NCBI GenBank assembly: GCA_030549495.1
Contig: JAUIRK010000889.1
Span: 186,001 to 250,000 of the forward strand
Length of the DNA stretch: 64,000 nt
Source of the DNA: Nectonema munidae
Lineage: Eukaryota; Nematomorpha; Nectonematoida; Nectonematidae
Direction: 5' to 3'
The notes under the pieces are model-generated. The model saw nothing but the letters and a program-made list of their open reading frames with translations, was not told the DNA's origin and made no database searches. Shown piece after piece: positions 24,101 to 35,198 of the stretch. Positions within the stretch are counted from its first letter, which is position 1. The number at the start of each line of letters is the position of its first letter. Made by a program: the position numbers and the translations under genes.

Positions 24101-27100
24101 TTGCAAGCCGAGCACAGCTGGAACCCCATCAGTACACACACCAGCAAGTGAATTCCATGAAAGTTGATTTTCTACGAAAAATTCTGAAACAACTTGAAAA
24201 TGGCTGATGCTCTATTGTACGGCTTTCTAAAGAGTGACAAAACAACTTTCTTCTCTCATACCATTGCTTGAAAATAACGAGCATAAACTATTAATTAAGA
24301 ACATAGTGCTATGTTTGTTGTTTCATCTCATTGAATGGAAAAAAGCAATGAGTCCTTAATCTGCTTCAAAACTTGAACTTTGATGTCATGAGAAAGTTCA
24401 TCAATCCTTTTTTTATTGCATCATTCGACAAAGAAATGTGAGAAAGCTTCTTTGAACAGTCTTTTCCTAAAACGAATTCAGATGCACGAAATAAGCATGA
24501 TTTTATTCAAGTTTCTCCAAAATCATGGTTTTTTTAGTCATTGTGATTAATATGGCTATTTCATAAGAAGCTTGAACAGCTTTTGAATTTTTTTGTAGAA
24601 AAGACTGATCATTCAGTTTAACTTGCTTTAATGATTGACTTTTGGCTTCAAAAATGTCAGTGGTTTATTTGTAAGTGTAGGATGTGTTGTTTTAAAGTGA
24701 CGTTCTAAACAAGACGGTCTCATTGCATCGTTGTTTAACGTTTTATAACAAATGATACATTTAGGGACTTGCATATCCTTATTTTGAAGAAATCCAAATC
24801 CGTATTTGAGATAATCGATATCATTTTTCATTTTTTTGCAGTTCATTTCGAATAAAAATAAATTAAAAACAATTTGATTATATCAGATTTAAGTTTTTAA
24901 AAACGTGAAATCACAAAACTCAATATAATAAACTTGAAGGCCCTTTAATTCTAGAAAAAATAAAAAAAAGTCGAATATAATATCTCAATAAAAAATGAAA
25001 TATATTCTTATGTTTAATATTTTATTGCTAATTTTTATTACTCCATCTTGAAATTATTACTCACATAACCTCACTAAAATTGAACAGAGAAATTTTCTTA
25101 TAAACAAAATTTATCCTTCTAATTAAGTTTTTGTCTTCTTCCTTCTTTAGGAAAAATAATATTATAGAAAAGCTGAAAATAAATCACTGCTATTTTAAGT
25201 TTTATGTTTGTTAGTATGGCTATTTCTCTTTTTACATCAACAAAGATAAAAGTAGCATGAGATTTTTTCATCCAGAAATCTCAGTCCGCTTGTATCAAAT
25301 TATATATGTAATGGAGGTCTTAGTGCTCGTTCAAATGACGCCAACTTATTTTTGTCAATTTGCAACCCACATTTTCTTTGTTGTCAACTTTGTTCTACTT
25401 CTAATTGACCTTAATATCAACTTTTGTCAACAAATAAGACACCCTCTCCTTTCTTGTTGAGGTTGACGTGAATAATGAAGGACCTCTTATTGTTGCATTC
25501 AAACCCCTTTATTTCACAAATCTGTTGACAGCAGCAAATGAACCAAACTTACACTGACATATGTCATCTTCAATCTCTATTGTTATTTTGCTAAATTTGA
25601 TTAAAAAAAATTCATTGCATGCGAAAAACATGACAATTTTAGTGGACTATCTTTTGTACAACATACATTTGTTTCTCATAAAATATTTCAGACAAAGAAA
25701 ATTTCTTCTAAAAGATACTTTTTAATTTTTTGAAAGGAAATATTTTTTTTGGAAGTTGAGTGGAATTTTTCGAAAAATTTAAATTAATATAAATTAATTT
25801 TTGACTTTAAAAAATAATACTTTCCACTATCAAAAATATATAAGCTGTATTTAGTTCAATTTTCTTCTTTTTAATTGTTAGCTATAAGATATTTATATTA
25901 GCCTCTTAACAAAGAAAAGGCAGAAATCAAATTAGAAGAAATAATGTTCTCATTCCTTGCTTCTTTCCTTACTGAACTAGTATATGTTAACCCCACTGGT
26001 TAATAATCACTGTACTAGGCAATCAACAAGCTTGTTCATTTTATAGATGTGCTTGTCTTTCATCATAAAGACTTTACAAGCACTTTGTTAACTTGCTTCA
26101 CTTACTCAGGATATTTTATAAAAAGCCTACAATTTTGTGAATCTAGAAGCTTTAATTCTCACATTTTTATGCTTGTTTTATAAGCTTTCTTATCTGTTAT
26201 TTTTTTTCATTTTTTTTAAAACCTGTTAAGTTAAGTTGAGAATTTGATGTGACCTTTTCAGTCCACTCCTACGGAAATAATGGTTCCTCCCTAAATTCTG
26301 AGAGCAAGACTTTCACTGAATAACTTGAAAAGAATTAAATTACAAGAATTGGTATTCAGCATATATGGATTACATCGATACAATGCTAACAAGAACGCTA
26401 CCAATCAGAAATAACATTAGTTTTTTGACATATATAAAATTCTTTTCTGTTAAAAAAATTCAAAAGGAAAATAAATGAAGCTTCTCAACGTGTTTGTAAT
26501 ATTTAGGGTTTCGCGAGATTTTTCGCATAAAACAACTTTAAATGTTAAATCGTGTAGATTTGTAAAAGATAAGGATGCTGTAGAGCAGTGGTTGCCAACC
26601 TCTCTATACTGCGGACCACCTACACTAAAATATATGTTTGAGGTTGCTCTTTGTTCATAAATTTTTGGTTGAATGGTAGATAGTTTTAAGCAAAGATTGG
26701 ATTCTACATGCATTCAATTTCTGTATTTAGATTTGATATAAAGAAGCTGAGAAAGACCCGCACAAATAAGTTGTAGAGAATGGCATCAAGTGTTTGATTG
26801 CTCTAGTTTTACAGTGGTTTCCAACCGTTTTCCAGTGGCGACCCCAAGCATCACCCGACTTTTTGCGACCCCACCCAAAGATCAAGTCTATATTCATTTA
26901 TTAAGGTATACATAAGAATGCTACATAACTGCAGTAACTTGTTTATTAAAGCAAGAACGAAAATATACATTTATATTCATTATAATTAGCTCAAAATATT
27001 TCTTTATTTACATAATGGGACGTTACTGATGCGAGTATACAAGCTTTATTTTGATAATAAACAATAATGTTCTTAATGTCATGTTTGGTACTGCTTTTCT

Positions 27101-29245
27101 ATCACCAACTTCTCAATCCGTGATGTTGTTTTGGATATATCACAACGTTGGCCACCTTCAGCATGGAGTTCAATTCTTAGCATCGATTTTATAAGTAGTA
27201 AAGATGAAAAGGCCACTTCACGCATAAGAAAAAGGCATGAGAATTCTCAGCCTACTGAATCTTCTTAATCCATTGATATCACCCAAATCCCTTATAAATC
27301 ATTATTATTTATAATGTCTTTGCGACCCCAAGAAAATTACTTGCCGACCCCAGGGTTGGGAACCGCTCTAGTAGATTCAATTTTAGGATACTGATTTATC
27401 GTGTGTAGCTAGAAGTTCAACAAATTGGGGTGAGCGAAACACAACTGAAGTGGTTTATTACAGTACAGCTCCACTAAACTATTTTCTTGGACTGCGCTTA
27501 AGCCTTCTATCTCAGCTACACTTTTTTAATTGGAATTTTTATCCATTAAAACTACCTTGCTTCATAGAACTTCACTGAAATATATAAATGTTTTATAAGT
27601 AAATATATATATAATATATTAGTTTCATATAAATAAAATATATAAAAAAAATATAAACTTATAGTCATAAGCCTAATAAAACCAGTATCTATTATATTAG
27701 TATCTATCGATGTAGCCGTATATAGTATAAATTTTTTCACGGACCCCATCGGGTCCACGGACTCTAGGTTTGGAACCACTGCTGTAGAGAGCTATGATTT
27801 GCTCTTTAAATCAAAGAATACACAATTTTGATTGGTTAAGAATTTTCAAATACCTTTTTCTTTTACAGATGCAGAGCATTTTAACGCAGCAAAGCGAAAC
27901 TGAAATCAGCAGTGTCGGTCTTCATAATGAAGTTTCCGAAGAGAAGAGTGTGTTTCCGAAAAATAACGAAGATGGAGCGAAGTTGTTGGAGCACTTTTCA
28001 CTTTCCGCGTGGGAGTGCTGTGCGCGCCTCCTTAATCACTCCGCCAAGATCACCGCCAAGAAGAGGAAGATTTTGGAGAATCCGATTCTCTACCACCGCT
28101 CATCCCAAGTGTGTCAGAGTATGCTCTCTTTTATCCATACGTTCTCTTCCATTTTTAAAAGCGTGATAGCTATTCAAATTTGTTCCTCTATGTGCATAAT
28201 AGTTGATTGACAAGTGCGCAACCTACTTATAAATTGGTCGTGATGTGTAAAATTTTTGAAACCTATTGTCAGAGTTGAAATTAGAAAAATCAAATACCAA
28301 TTTTATTTTTTGATTCTTTTTATATCATTATATTTTTTATTATTTATATAGTGAATTCGCTAGACAAAAATTTTAATGAGATTAAGTTATGTAAAAAAAA
28401 CTATTGCATTTAATATTAAGAGACAACAGTAAAGTTAGTTAAGCGGAAACCAATTTTTTAAGTTATTTAAAATTCTTTTATTCAGGTCATTTTATTTTTT
28501 ATGACTGCATACTTTTTTCTATGTATTCTAAATTTGAATAGAAGTTAAAATTTTTAAAATAAAAAACTTAGTTTCTAATATTCAATCAGATTGATATGAA
28601 AAGCATTCAAATCAATACCAGGATCGCTAAAAAAGTCTGATGTGAAACAATGGCGTTGAAAGTTCTATTTCTAATTTATAACATAACTTCAAAACACATA
28701 TGTGTTACCATTATTCTTTTCAAATGATTATTTTAAAAATGTGTGTCCTACCAAAAATAATGTGGTTATCTTCTTCTGCTCTCTTGAAGTGCCTTTTTTT
28801 TTTAACAAATCTTTCTATTCTAGAAGTTTCAATGATCCAAGAAAATTATGGAAAAGTTGCAAAAATTGAAGATTTACTCAACATCAAAGATCAAACTTCT
28901 CTCGTCTTCTTCCAAGAACAGAAGGAACGACGCAAAAAGGTTGCCTCCATCTTTTTTTAAATTTAGGATGGCAAACGCATGCATGAAAAACAAAATCGTA
29001 ATAAGTCAAGATTTGCGTAGAATAAGTACAAATTTAAAACATATGGGTAGAACAGATATAATTTCATGGCCTGTAAGATTATACTGGGATTTTTTTAGCC
29101 TTATTACTCTACCTCAATTTTGAACATATGTTTACCATTTTTTAATGATTGATTTTTTCCCTAGGCCAAAGTCAAGCTTTCCCAAGCTCCAGGCAAACTT
29201 GACCACGCTTCGATAACAGCTTTCCACATAAAAAAAGACTATTGA
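5931..29245 (+). CDS. CG9801: CG9801-like PP2C-domain protein, 8 exons, 5' end missing
   Basis: The exons are 5931-6176, 6707-6829, 9927-10117, 16753-17260, 17702-18078, 27869-28118, 28824-28939 and 29165-29245. Every junction has GT-AG ends and matching phase, and they join to 629 residues counted from the first complete codon (5933). PP2C-type features: IADGVNWG (Asp145-Gly146), SVGDSNAY (Gly337-Ser339) and [12 protein letters not shown] (Asp406-Gly407, Asp410). The two DG pairs match metal-binding positions of the PP2C fold. The usual Arg of GDSR is Asn here, and I see no early RxxxED motif, so activity is uncertain. A basic stretch, [10 protein letters not shown], sits near the end of exon 5. 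The C-terminus, [13 protein letters not shown], is typical of the arthropod CG9801 family as I remember it. A methionine start was not found. The gene lies upstream of the otopetrin gene on the same strand, and its introns are full of transposons. Confidence 0.85.
6707..6829 (+). CDS. CG9801: CG9801-like gene, exon 2
   Basis: Acceptor TTAAAATTAG, donor G|GTATGA. It encodes the family motif [13 protein letters not shown], which comes just before the PP2C domain. Phase 1 exit matches the next exon. Confidence 0.8.
7158..8345. mobile_element. Non-autonomous hAT-like element, 1.2 kb
   Basis: The termini are inverted: TAGGGCAAGGAAAAATTGAC at the left, and the right end reads CAGGGCGAGTAAAAGTCAAT in reverse. 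Flanking 8-mers GTTATCAT (7150-7157) and GTCATCAC (8346-8353) match 6 of 8. Motif TTGACTTTATTGAC repeats near the right end. A minus-strand open stretch around 7640-7860 ([16 protein letters not shown]) may be a transposase relic but matches nothing I know. Confidence 0.55.
8354..9926. other. Intron of the CG9801-like gene, no feature recognised
   Basis: Minus-strand open frames at 8354-8674 and 8707-8910 lack recognisable domains and look like chance frames in AT-rich DNA. No terminal repeats or exons were found. Confidence 0.45.
9927..10117 (+). CDS. CG9801: CG9801-like gene, exon 3 (first DG metal site)
   Basis: Acceptor ATATATAG, donor GAA|GTAAGG. It encodes [16 protein letters not shown] and then IADGVNWG, the start of the PP2C-like fold with an Asp-Gly pair. 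GC content and codon use differ clearly from the AT-rich flanks. Confidence 0.9.
10440..11032. repeat. Direct repeat pair of ~85 bp
   Basis: The unit at about 10440-10525 (including AGTGTTCAAATTTTTAA and AAAAAATAGTGTTCGATGTA) recurs at about 10942-11032 with roughly 85% identity. About 415 bp lies between them and includes a SINE copy at 10821-10937. A segmental duplication is the simplest explanation. Confidence 0.6.
10821..10937 (+). repeat. tRNA-derived SINE, copy 1 (internal deletion)
   Basis: It carries the tRNA-like head ATGAGTAAGGTTGGTTAGAT, a diverged B box (GTTCGATAC) and the tail TGTGCCTTCTCGATTAAAAC. About 30 bp after the B box are missing compared with the copy at 45121. Confidence 0.75.
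12845..15237 (-). mobile_element. piggyBac transposon inserted in the hAT transposase
   Basis: TTAA target copies lie at 12841-12844 and 15238-15241. The termini are CCCTCATACTACCC on the left and, in reverse, CCCTCATGCGGTC on the right. GGGTGAAATTTCACCC, a 16-bp palindrome, occurs at 15206-15221 and again at 15031-15046, with a diverged form at 12886-12899. It is 2,393 bp with one transposase gene on the minus strand. Orientation is opposite to the host hAT gene. Confidence 0.93.
12954..14599 (-). pseudogene. piggyBac transposase, nearly full length, two frameshifts
   Basis: ATG 14597-14599 ([20 protein letters not shown]) starts an acidic N-terminus. The catalytic domain follows, with [20 protein letters not shown] (first Asp), [33 protein letters not shown] (second Asp) and VVTLDQM (third Asp). 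It ends with a Cys-rich zinc-binding domain ([19 protein letters not shown]). All three DDD residues are present. The reading passes through three frames, with shifts near 14045 and 13600, so it is a young but inactive copy of about 550 residues. Confidence 0.92.
16027..16085. repeat. (TG)n microsatellite
   Basis: About 59 bp of TG repeats with GG and GAGA interruptions, in the 3' part of the hAT element after its transposase stop. Confidence 0.9.
16753..17260 (+). CDS. CG9801: CG9801-like gene, exon 4 (GDS motif)
   Basis: Acceptor TTCATTTTTAG, donor G|GTAAGC. It opens with [18 protein letters not shown] and passes through a Ser/His/Pro-rich loop of about 100 residues that is probably disordered. 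It ends in the beta strand [17 protein letters not shown]. The 5.1-kb hAT element ends only about 440 bp upstream, inside the preceding intron. Confidence 0.9.
17702..18078 (+). CDS. CG9801: CG9801-like gene, exon 5 (second DG metal site)
   Basis: Acceptor ATTTTTAG, donor ATG|GTATTA. It encodes [10 protein letters not shown], then [14 protein letters not shown], then a basic segment and HELTLLM. The exon is GC-rich compared with its introns and is the best-conserved part of the gene. Confidence 0.92.
18079..20104. other. CG9801-like intron, left part
   Basis: AT-rich with no exon signal. At 18434-18545 and 18878-18965, short motifs such as GGGACTA(A/G)CTGTTT and ACTAG/CTAGTT recur in both orientations. 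This suggests a decayed repeat element, but I could not define its ends. Confidence 0.45.
20113..20840. mobile_element. hAT MITE, 728 bp
   Basis: The left end, TAGGGTGTCCCCGG, and the right end, reading TAGTGTGCCCACTC in reverse, are inverted. Flanking 8-mers GACAATAG (20105-20112) and GACAAGAG (20841-20848) match 7 of 8. CCCCGG-rich subterminal sequence lies at both ends. No transposase. It contains a smaller TTAA-type element. Confidence 0.75.
20312..20435. mobile_element. piggyBac-type MITE, 124 bp, nested in the hAT MITE
   Basis: TTAA copies lie at 20308-20311 and 20436-20439. The termini are CCCATTTACGACCAA and, in reverse, ACCCATTTAAGACCAA. The interior repeats ATCGTCTGC. The size, TTAA target and C-run ends fit a piggyBac-derived MITE. 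Confidence 0.7.
21944..23122 (+). pseudogene. hAT transposase remnant, GTF2IRD2/EPM2AIP1-like
   Basis: The N-terminal part reads [20 protein letters not shown], the zinc-finger half seen in GTF2IRD2-type hAT proteins. [20 protein letters not shown] and [18 protein letters not shown] (catalytic Asp) follow. The C-terminal dimerisation region at 22805-23122 holds [14 protein letters not shown]. Roughly half of the expected length is missing, and frames change several times. Confidence 0.8.
23239..23284. repeat. Perfect 21-bp hairpin
   Basis: Arms AATAATCTAATAAAAGAACT(T) and its reverse complement flank a 4-base GTAT loop. It lies in the subterminal part of the hAT element and could be a transposase-binding or transcript-end structure. 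Confidence 0.8.
24847..26577. other. CG9801-like intron, mostly featureless
   Basis: AT-rich; the only notable sequence is the possible hAT terminus at 25998-26012. No exon, RNA gene or repeat boundary is convincing. Confidence 0.45.
26586..27781. mobile_element. Non-autonomous hAT element, 1.2 kb
   Basis: The left end is CAGTGGTTGCCAACCTCTCT and the right end is the inverse of CAGTGGTTCCAAACC. Exact 8-bp target copies CTGTAGAG lie at 26578-26585 and 27782-27789. The subterminal GGACCCCATCGGGTCC stem at the right is typical. No transposase; another hAT element sits inside. Confidence 0.9.
26812..27368. mobile_element. hAT MITE nested in a hAT element
   Basis: The left end, CAGTGGTTTCCAACCG, and right end, GGGTTGGGAACCGCT, are inverted. 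GCGACCCCA(A/C) recurs near both ends. Flanks CTAGTTTT and CTAGTAGA match only 5 of 8, so the target duplication is diverged and the exact end may be off by one or two bases. Confidence 0.75.
27869..28118 (+). CDS. CG9801: CG9801-like gene, exon 6
   Basis: Acceptor CTTTTACAG, donor A|GTATGC. It continues as an alpha-helical segment containing [20 protein letters not shown]. The preceding intron is 9.8 kb and holds at least five transposon insertions. The acceptor lies only about 80 bp after the target duplication of the last one. Confidence 0.85.
28824..28939 (+). CDS. CG9801: CG9801-like gene, exon 7
   Basis: Acceptor TATTCTAG, donor AAG|GTTGCC. The split Lys codon formed with exon 6 keeps the frame, reading [19 protein letters not shown] and ending QEQKERRKK. 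Short charged exon, supported mainly by phase and by the smooth join to the conserved last exon. Confidence 0.75.
29165..29245 (+). CDS. CG9801: CG9801-like gene, last coding exon
   Basis: Acceptor TTTTTTCCCTAG. It encodes [20 protein letters not shown] and a short tail ending in Lys-Lys-Asp-Tyr, then [11 protein letters not shown] is a conserved family ending. The 3' untranslated region holds short GAT and TTA repeats. Confidence 0.88.
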   Translation, partial: AKVKLSQAPGKLDHASITAFHIKKDY

Positions 29246-31217
29246 TTCATGGAAATTTTTTTTGACTGTGTTAAACATTTCGTTACGGGTGATACAAAAC
29301 TTGATGAATGTGAGATGATGATGATGATGATGTTGCTATTTCTTGATCTATCTATCTATCTCTATCTTCTTGTTAAAAGTGTTGAGACTTGGTTGTTTCA
29401 TCTTCATTCATATGCACACCACTTACAAAGTCTATATCTACACATATACAAATTCGTATATCCTTATTATTATTATTATTATGTTAGACATTTTTGTTCT
29501 GAACAATGGGAAGAAATTTTATTGATTCACATATTAATTTCAATTCATCGTTATTTTTGTATTACTTTCAAATTAATGAAGTGTACTTTATTTTAGTTTT
29601 AAATAAACGATAATAATAATAATATTATTAAAATATTTGATTTAATTCTTTAACCTTAATCATCATTTTTTGGAATTCATTCCAAGAACACTTTTATTTA
29701 ATTTCAACGCACGGTGAGCTCAGTTTAATCGTTTTAAGTCTAGACTCCTCTATTTTCTTTTTCAATGAATTAGTTATATTTAAAGCAAGCGATTTTCATT
29801 TCTTGTTGCAGCGGTATCACACTCGAGCTTTCGAAGGTGTCAAGCCCCCAATAAAAATAGAAGGTGCAAGCCGTCTAATAATAGCAAAATCTTGTTAGTT
29901 AAAATTCCCAGAAAGATTTAAGTTAAAATTTTAGTTTTTAACTAAAATTACGAGTCCAGTCTAAATAATATACAAAGGTATAATTTGATGGAAGCAAATG
30001 AAAAAAAATTAATGTTAGTAGTAGAGTACTTTTCATTTATAACTATTTCGGTTATAATTAAGAAGAGATCTTATCATTTAGCAAATTTTTTATATATAAC
30101 ATTTCATTTTAACGAAGAAATTTTAGGAATAAAAATTTTTTCTCCAATAAAAATACTATTTATATGAGTAGATTTTTAGGTTAATTTTTTTATAAAAAAT
30201 TTCACATTATTGGAATTTATTAATTTAAAGGCCCTTTCTTCTTAATGCGTTTCCAATGGCACATCAAATAAAAGTCGTCGTTTTGAAAAGGTAAAGAATA
30301 ATTTTTGAAAACTACCGTATGAATGTTTATTAAACGATACAAATTTAATTTAAAAAAATTAAATAGCCTTAAATTAAAACATTTTTCAAATATAATTGAT
30401 TTTTTTTCAAGATTTAAAATACCTTATAAGAATATTCATCTATTTTTTTCAATAAATCATGAGGGAAAAGAGTTTTATTGATATATCAAAAGAATCGAAG
30501 AAAAAACAAGGTAAAATTCATGCTTTTTTTGCAAGGAAAACTTAAACTCAATCATGTAGGTTCGTCAATATTTTATCCTTCAAAATTTTCTTACGATATT
30601 CAAGTCAAACATGAATGAAAAACAAATTTTTCGCAAAATAAAAAATCAATAAACAATAATTTGTTCAAATATTTTTAAATTCAGAGTTTTTTGATTTTTT
30701 TACACCGTTATTGCATTTTTCCCAATTAGGGTTTCAAAAATGTTCTTGAAGATAATGAAAAGGCGAAAAATATAAAGAGTGTTATTCTGCCTCTTTACTA
30801 TAGAAATCTTGAATAGTTATTCAGAATTTCTGTCTAAGAAATTTTTTATTCAGCAACTAGATTACGTTTGATTTTTTTTTTAATTTATGCAAATTACCAT
30901 ATTCTTCATTCCAAAAACGTAACCGAATTCAAGAATAATGTAATAGATTCAAAAAGTCTGGATTATCTACTTTTGAAGAAGGACATGTTATTATGGTGAC
31001 AAATGGGTATCTTCTTTTCTGGACAAATAAATATTTAGACTTCAGGAAACCCATTCTCAAATGGGGTAGCGATAATCTTACTTTTCTATGCATGAACACA
31101 TTTTATTATCAGAAAAGGTAAAAGACTGAACAACTTTAAAAGGGTAAAAAATGCTTCACAATACAAGTAACTATCTTATTAATCTTGGTGAGTGAATTGT
31201 AGAAGATAGTGAAAAAG
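29246..31217. other. 3' region of the CG9801-like gene and spacer
   Basis: It contains short runs of GAT (29313-29330), TCTA (29343-29362) and TTA (29463-29480), then plain AT-rich DNA. No coding frame or transposon end was recognised. Confidence 0.5.
29602..29607 (+). terminator. Candidate poly(A) signal of the CG9801-like gene
   Basis: AATAAA lies about 360 bases after the stop codon, in an otherwise non-coding AT-rich stretch. It is the first clear AATAAA after the stop. Use is inferred, not shown. Confidence 0.4.
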
Positions 31218-31720
<503 letters not shown>

Positions 31721-34123
31721 GTGAAAAGTGTAACTTTTTATGTGCAAATGGAAATGCTCTGTTTTACGTCCAAACTGTAAATAGATATCTTTTTAAATTT
31801 TGAATAGATAAAATGTTGGATATAAATTTGTTAAATTTTACTGTGGAAAATGATTTAAACTCAAAAAATAAAAATATTAATTTTTATAAATTAACGGCAT
31901 TTACACTAGATAAAAAAGAGAATACGTTTTTTTGTCATCATACTTTAATTTCTGAAGAAGATCCTTACTTTTTATTCTTTGGTTCAAAAGAAAAACTAAA
32001 AATTAAAACTGGTTTTTTATAGGGTCAACCATTAAGCTATTTGGCCAAAAATATACTAGAAGTTTGTTGGTTTAAAAATGCGTAGAGTCAAAAGAAATCA
32101 CAAACATATGAAAGAAACAATTTTTTTGGATGTATAAGCTCCTCCAAGAAAGAAGCAGGCAAACAAAATGCAATGGAAAGATAAGATTCTGCGATTTCTA
32201 AGCCGAATAAGGAGCTTCATTCCTTGCTATATTAATAACACTGTTCAATAAATAATAATTTACTTTCGAAACTAAATAAGGTAATTTGTATATGTTTAGC
32301 ATTACTTTTGAAAAAACCTGCATTTTTGAAAATATACAAAGATACTGTGAAGAAATATTGCTATTCAAGAAGTATGCTGAAATATTGGATATCGTTTATT
32401 TATTGCAATAAATGTGTAAAATAGGAAAACAGCTTTTGCAGTTATGCTGTTTTGGAGGCAACAAAAAAATCACACAGACAACTGTTATGCTTGTATAGTA
32501 ACTTCTTTAAAAAAGACTTATGAAAGAGAAAATACCATTATGCTTAAATATCCTACTGGTAAAATATAACTCGATAGATGTTCTTTATTGATTCATCTAG
32601 AAAGAAGTTTTAAAAGGTGTCATGTTAAATGATAGAAATACAAAACTCTCAATTTCTCTTTCTTACTCTTAAGACTTTAGTAAGTTGTTGAAACTGAAAA
32701 AGATATTAGAGAGGAACTCTCGTTGCTAAATTTTGAAGAACTCAAATGGAAAACTTGCGGATTCCATAAGTTAGGAATGGATTACATTTTGAATATCCAA
32801 AATATCATGAGTAAGATAGGTCTAGCAAAAGTTCTATAATTGCAGCAAAAAAGATAAACCTTGAAAATTCGTCAGAATAAAGTGTAAAATTTATGCCCAG
32901 TTGCATCAAATAAAGTACTATTATCGCATATACACACATAAATGAATGTTTTCTTCTTTATGATGGACAGCTTAAAAAGCATTATCATTGGACGACAGGT
33001 TAAGGTGTTTTGGGACATAAAATAGAAGATTTACAGAATATCTCATTTATGCAAAGGAAAATATAAGCTGTAATATGTCTTTAAAATAATTTTTTTCCAC
33101 AAAACAGTGATTTATTAGCGATGAGATTGCAGAAAAAAATTCCAAGAAAAATTTTTATGAAAAAGGAAATGGACAGTACGGTAAATAGAACTTAAAAAAG
33201 TTAGCAGTTTATTTGGACAGTAACAAGAGATATTTGTCATTAAACTGTAACCAATATTTGAAGAGAACTAACTATAAGTTAAGGCCAAATGTTTTATACC
33301 TTTTTATCTTGGAAAATATAGGTAATCAAAAAAATTGAAGATGATATTTGAGTTGAGCAATTATTAAATTTAATATTAAGCAATTATTAATTTTTAAAAA
33401 GTTCTTATATTTAGTAAATTTGATGAAGGTAATTTTTTGAAATTGTATTTTTTGGCACACCTTTTTTTACGAATAAATTCAATTTTGAAGTTAGAAAGCA
33501 AAATGTCGACGGAAATAATGTTGACACATCGACAAAATGTTGGAAGACATTTTTTTTAAATTTGTTACACTAGTTTTGTAATATGTCACTTTTTATTTTA
33601 TAATATATAAAAAAATTGTTTTTTTCATTTAAGTGTATTTTTATATGTTTGAATTTTTTTTATAAAAATTTTAATTTTATAATATTACAATATATCAAAC
33701 AATTAATCTAAAATGTCAAATCTCATATAGTTTTTAAGGATTAGACTTTTTATCTGAAAAATAGAGAAAGATACAAAAAATATAAAAATTTTTAGTAAAA
33801 AACAACAAAAAAAGATTTAAAAAGTCACACTATAAATCTGCAAAATCGATATTGAAAAATCTGTAAAATGATATTGAAAATTGAATTTTTATCTTTCAGT
33901 AATTTTTTTTTATAATTTTTCAATAAACATATATAGTGTTAAAGATTTTTTAAATGTTTGTGATTTTTCTTCCTTAAAATTTCTACAAATTTTGGTTTGT
34001 TCGGGTAAAAAATTTGAGCCGTTTTAAAATGTTTTTATATGATTCAATATTATTACAATATAAAATAATCTAACGTATAAAAATTGAAAAATAAATTATT
34101 TTATTCCATTTAAATTTTTATTA
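31721..34123. other. Intergenic AT-rich DNA, nothing recognised
   Basis: The frame at 31813-32022 (MLDINLLNFTVENDLN) has no recognisable domain. The stretch from 33400 on is almost pure A/T. No repeat boundaries were found. Confidence 0.45.
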
Positions 34124-34275
34124 AAGGTAAAGGTATAACCATATGGTGTTTTCATCGAGAAGGCAAAATTGCGCCGTTTGTATCAAACTATGAGGAAAGC
34201 AGGCTTGATGCGGGATCGAACCCAAGACCTTGAGTTATCGAATCCAGCATCTAACCAACCCTACTCACGTCCCCT
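34124..34275 (-). repeat. tRNA-derived SINE, copy 2
   Basis: Read on the minus strand it starts GGGGACGTGAGTAGGGTTGG, with B box GGTTCGATCCC, and ends in CCTTTACCTTTA. Nearly full length. Confidence 0.88.
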
Positions 34276-35198
34276 TGGTGCAAAATTGTTTGTATTAAAA
34301 GTCTAAAATTTTCAATTCTCATAAATTTTGTATTTGAGAAAAAAATAAAATGAATAGATTAAATTTAAATAACTTAAATTAAATAATTATAAATTTTAAT
34401 AATTTTAATTTAATGAAACCAATTTCAATAAAAATTTCTCAATCAATGAAAAATATAAAAGAAGTCTTTTACAATGTAATTGACTGATTTTATAAATATT
34501 TTGTCTCTAAATTTTCAGAAATAACTTCATTGCTCTCAAAAATTCTATATGAATGTTACGGAAATAACATAAAAAATTTTAAGAAGAAGAGATACCAACT
34601 CTTCTAGGAAATCGGAAAAGAAAAATTAATAAAAATATATAATGCAAACATTTTAATGCTTCCTAAATGATTCTAGATGAGGACAATATCATGATAATTT
34701 TGACAATGTGGAGAGTTTGCTAATGGTAAGGATATTGCGCGTTTCAAAGTAAAAAATGTAGAAAGGAAAGTTTTAAAACAGTTGAAATTTAAAACAAAAA
34801 ACTTCATCTTGTTTACTCCAAAGTGCGAAATGTTGAGAAATATGTGAACTAAAATTTCCTCTCAAATTGTGAAAAACAATGGAAAAAGGCTTCATCATCC
34901 ATGAAGCAAAAAGGAAGTAAAAAAAGGAGAGAGGGAGAGAGAAAGTGAGTGAGTGCGAGATAGTAAACCACAAAAAGGAAGTGGTGGAGCAATTATAGGC
35001 AATTATAGGGATTCGCTTTTATTTTTTATTTGTTTCTTGCTAAGTGATTTGCATAAGACTTCTCCTCCACCAATCAAAAGGAGTCATTTTTGCAGGAATT
35101 TTGTTTTCTTTGCTTTTGAGAAGAGATTCCAGCTTGAAAGGAGAAAGAAAAGCTACAAGGCATTTTTGCAGAGAGAAAAAGGCGTGAACTGAGGAAAG

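Larger units (their letters stand above)
21294..24846 (-). pseudogene. hAT transposase (BED finger type), interrupted by another hAT
   Basis: It starts near 24831-24846 ([16 protein letters not shown]) with a BED finger ([22 protein letters not shown]). The middle part at 23765-24139 has [31 protein letters not shown] (diverged CxxH) and [13 protein letters not shown]. After a 1.8-kb insertion (21603-23407) the end reappears at 21294-21450 as [20 protein letters not shown], the dimerisation motif, and a stop. Several frame changes and stops lie between. GGTTAATAATCACTG at 25998-26012 may be its upstream terminus; the other end was not found. Confidence 0.75.
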
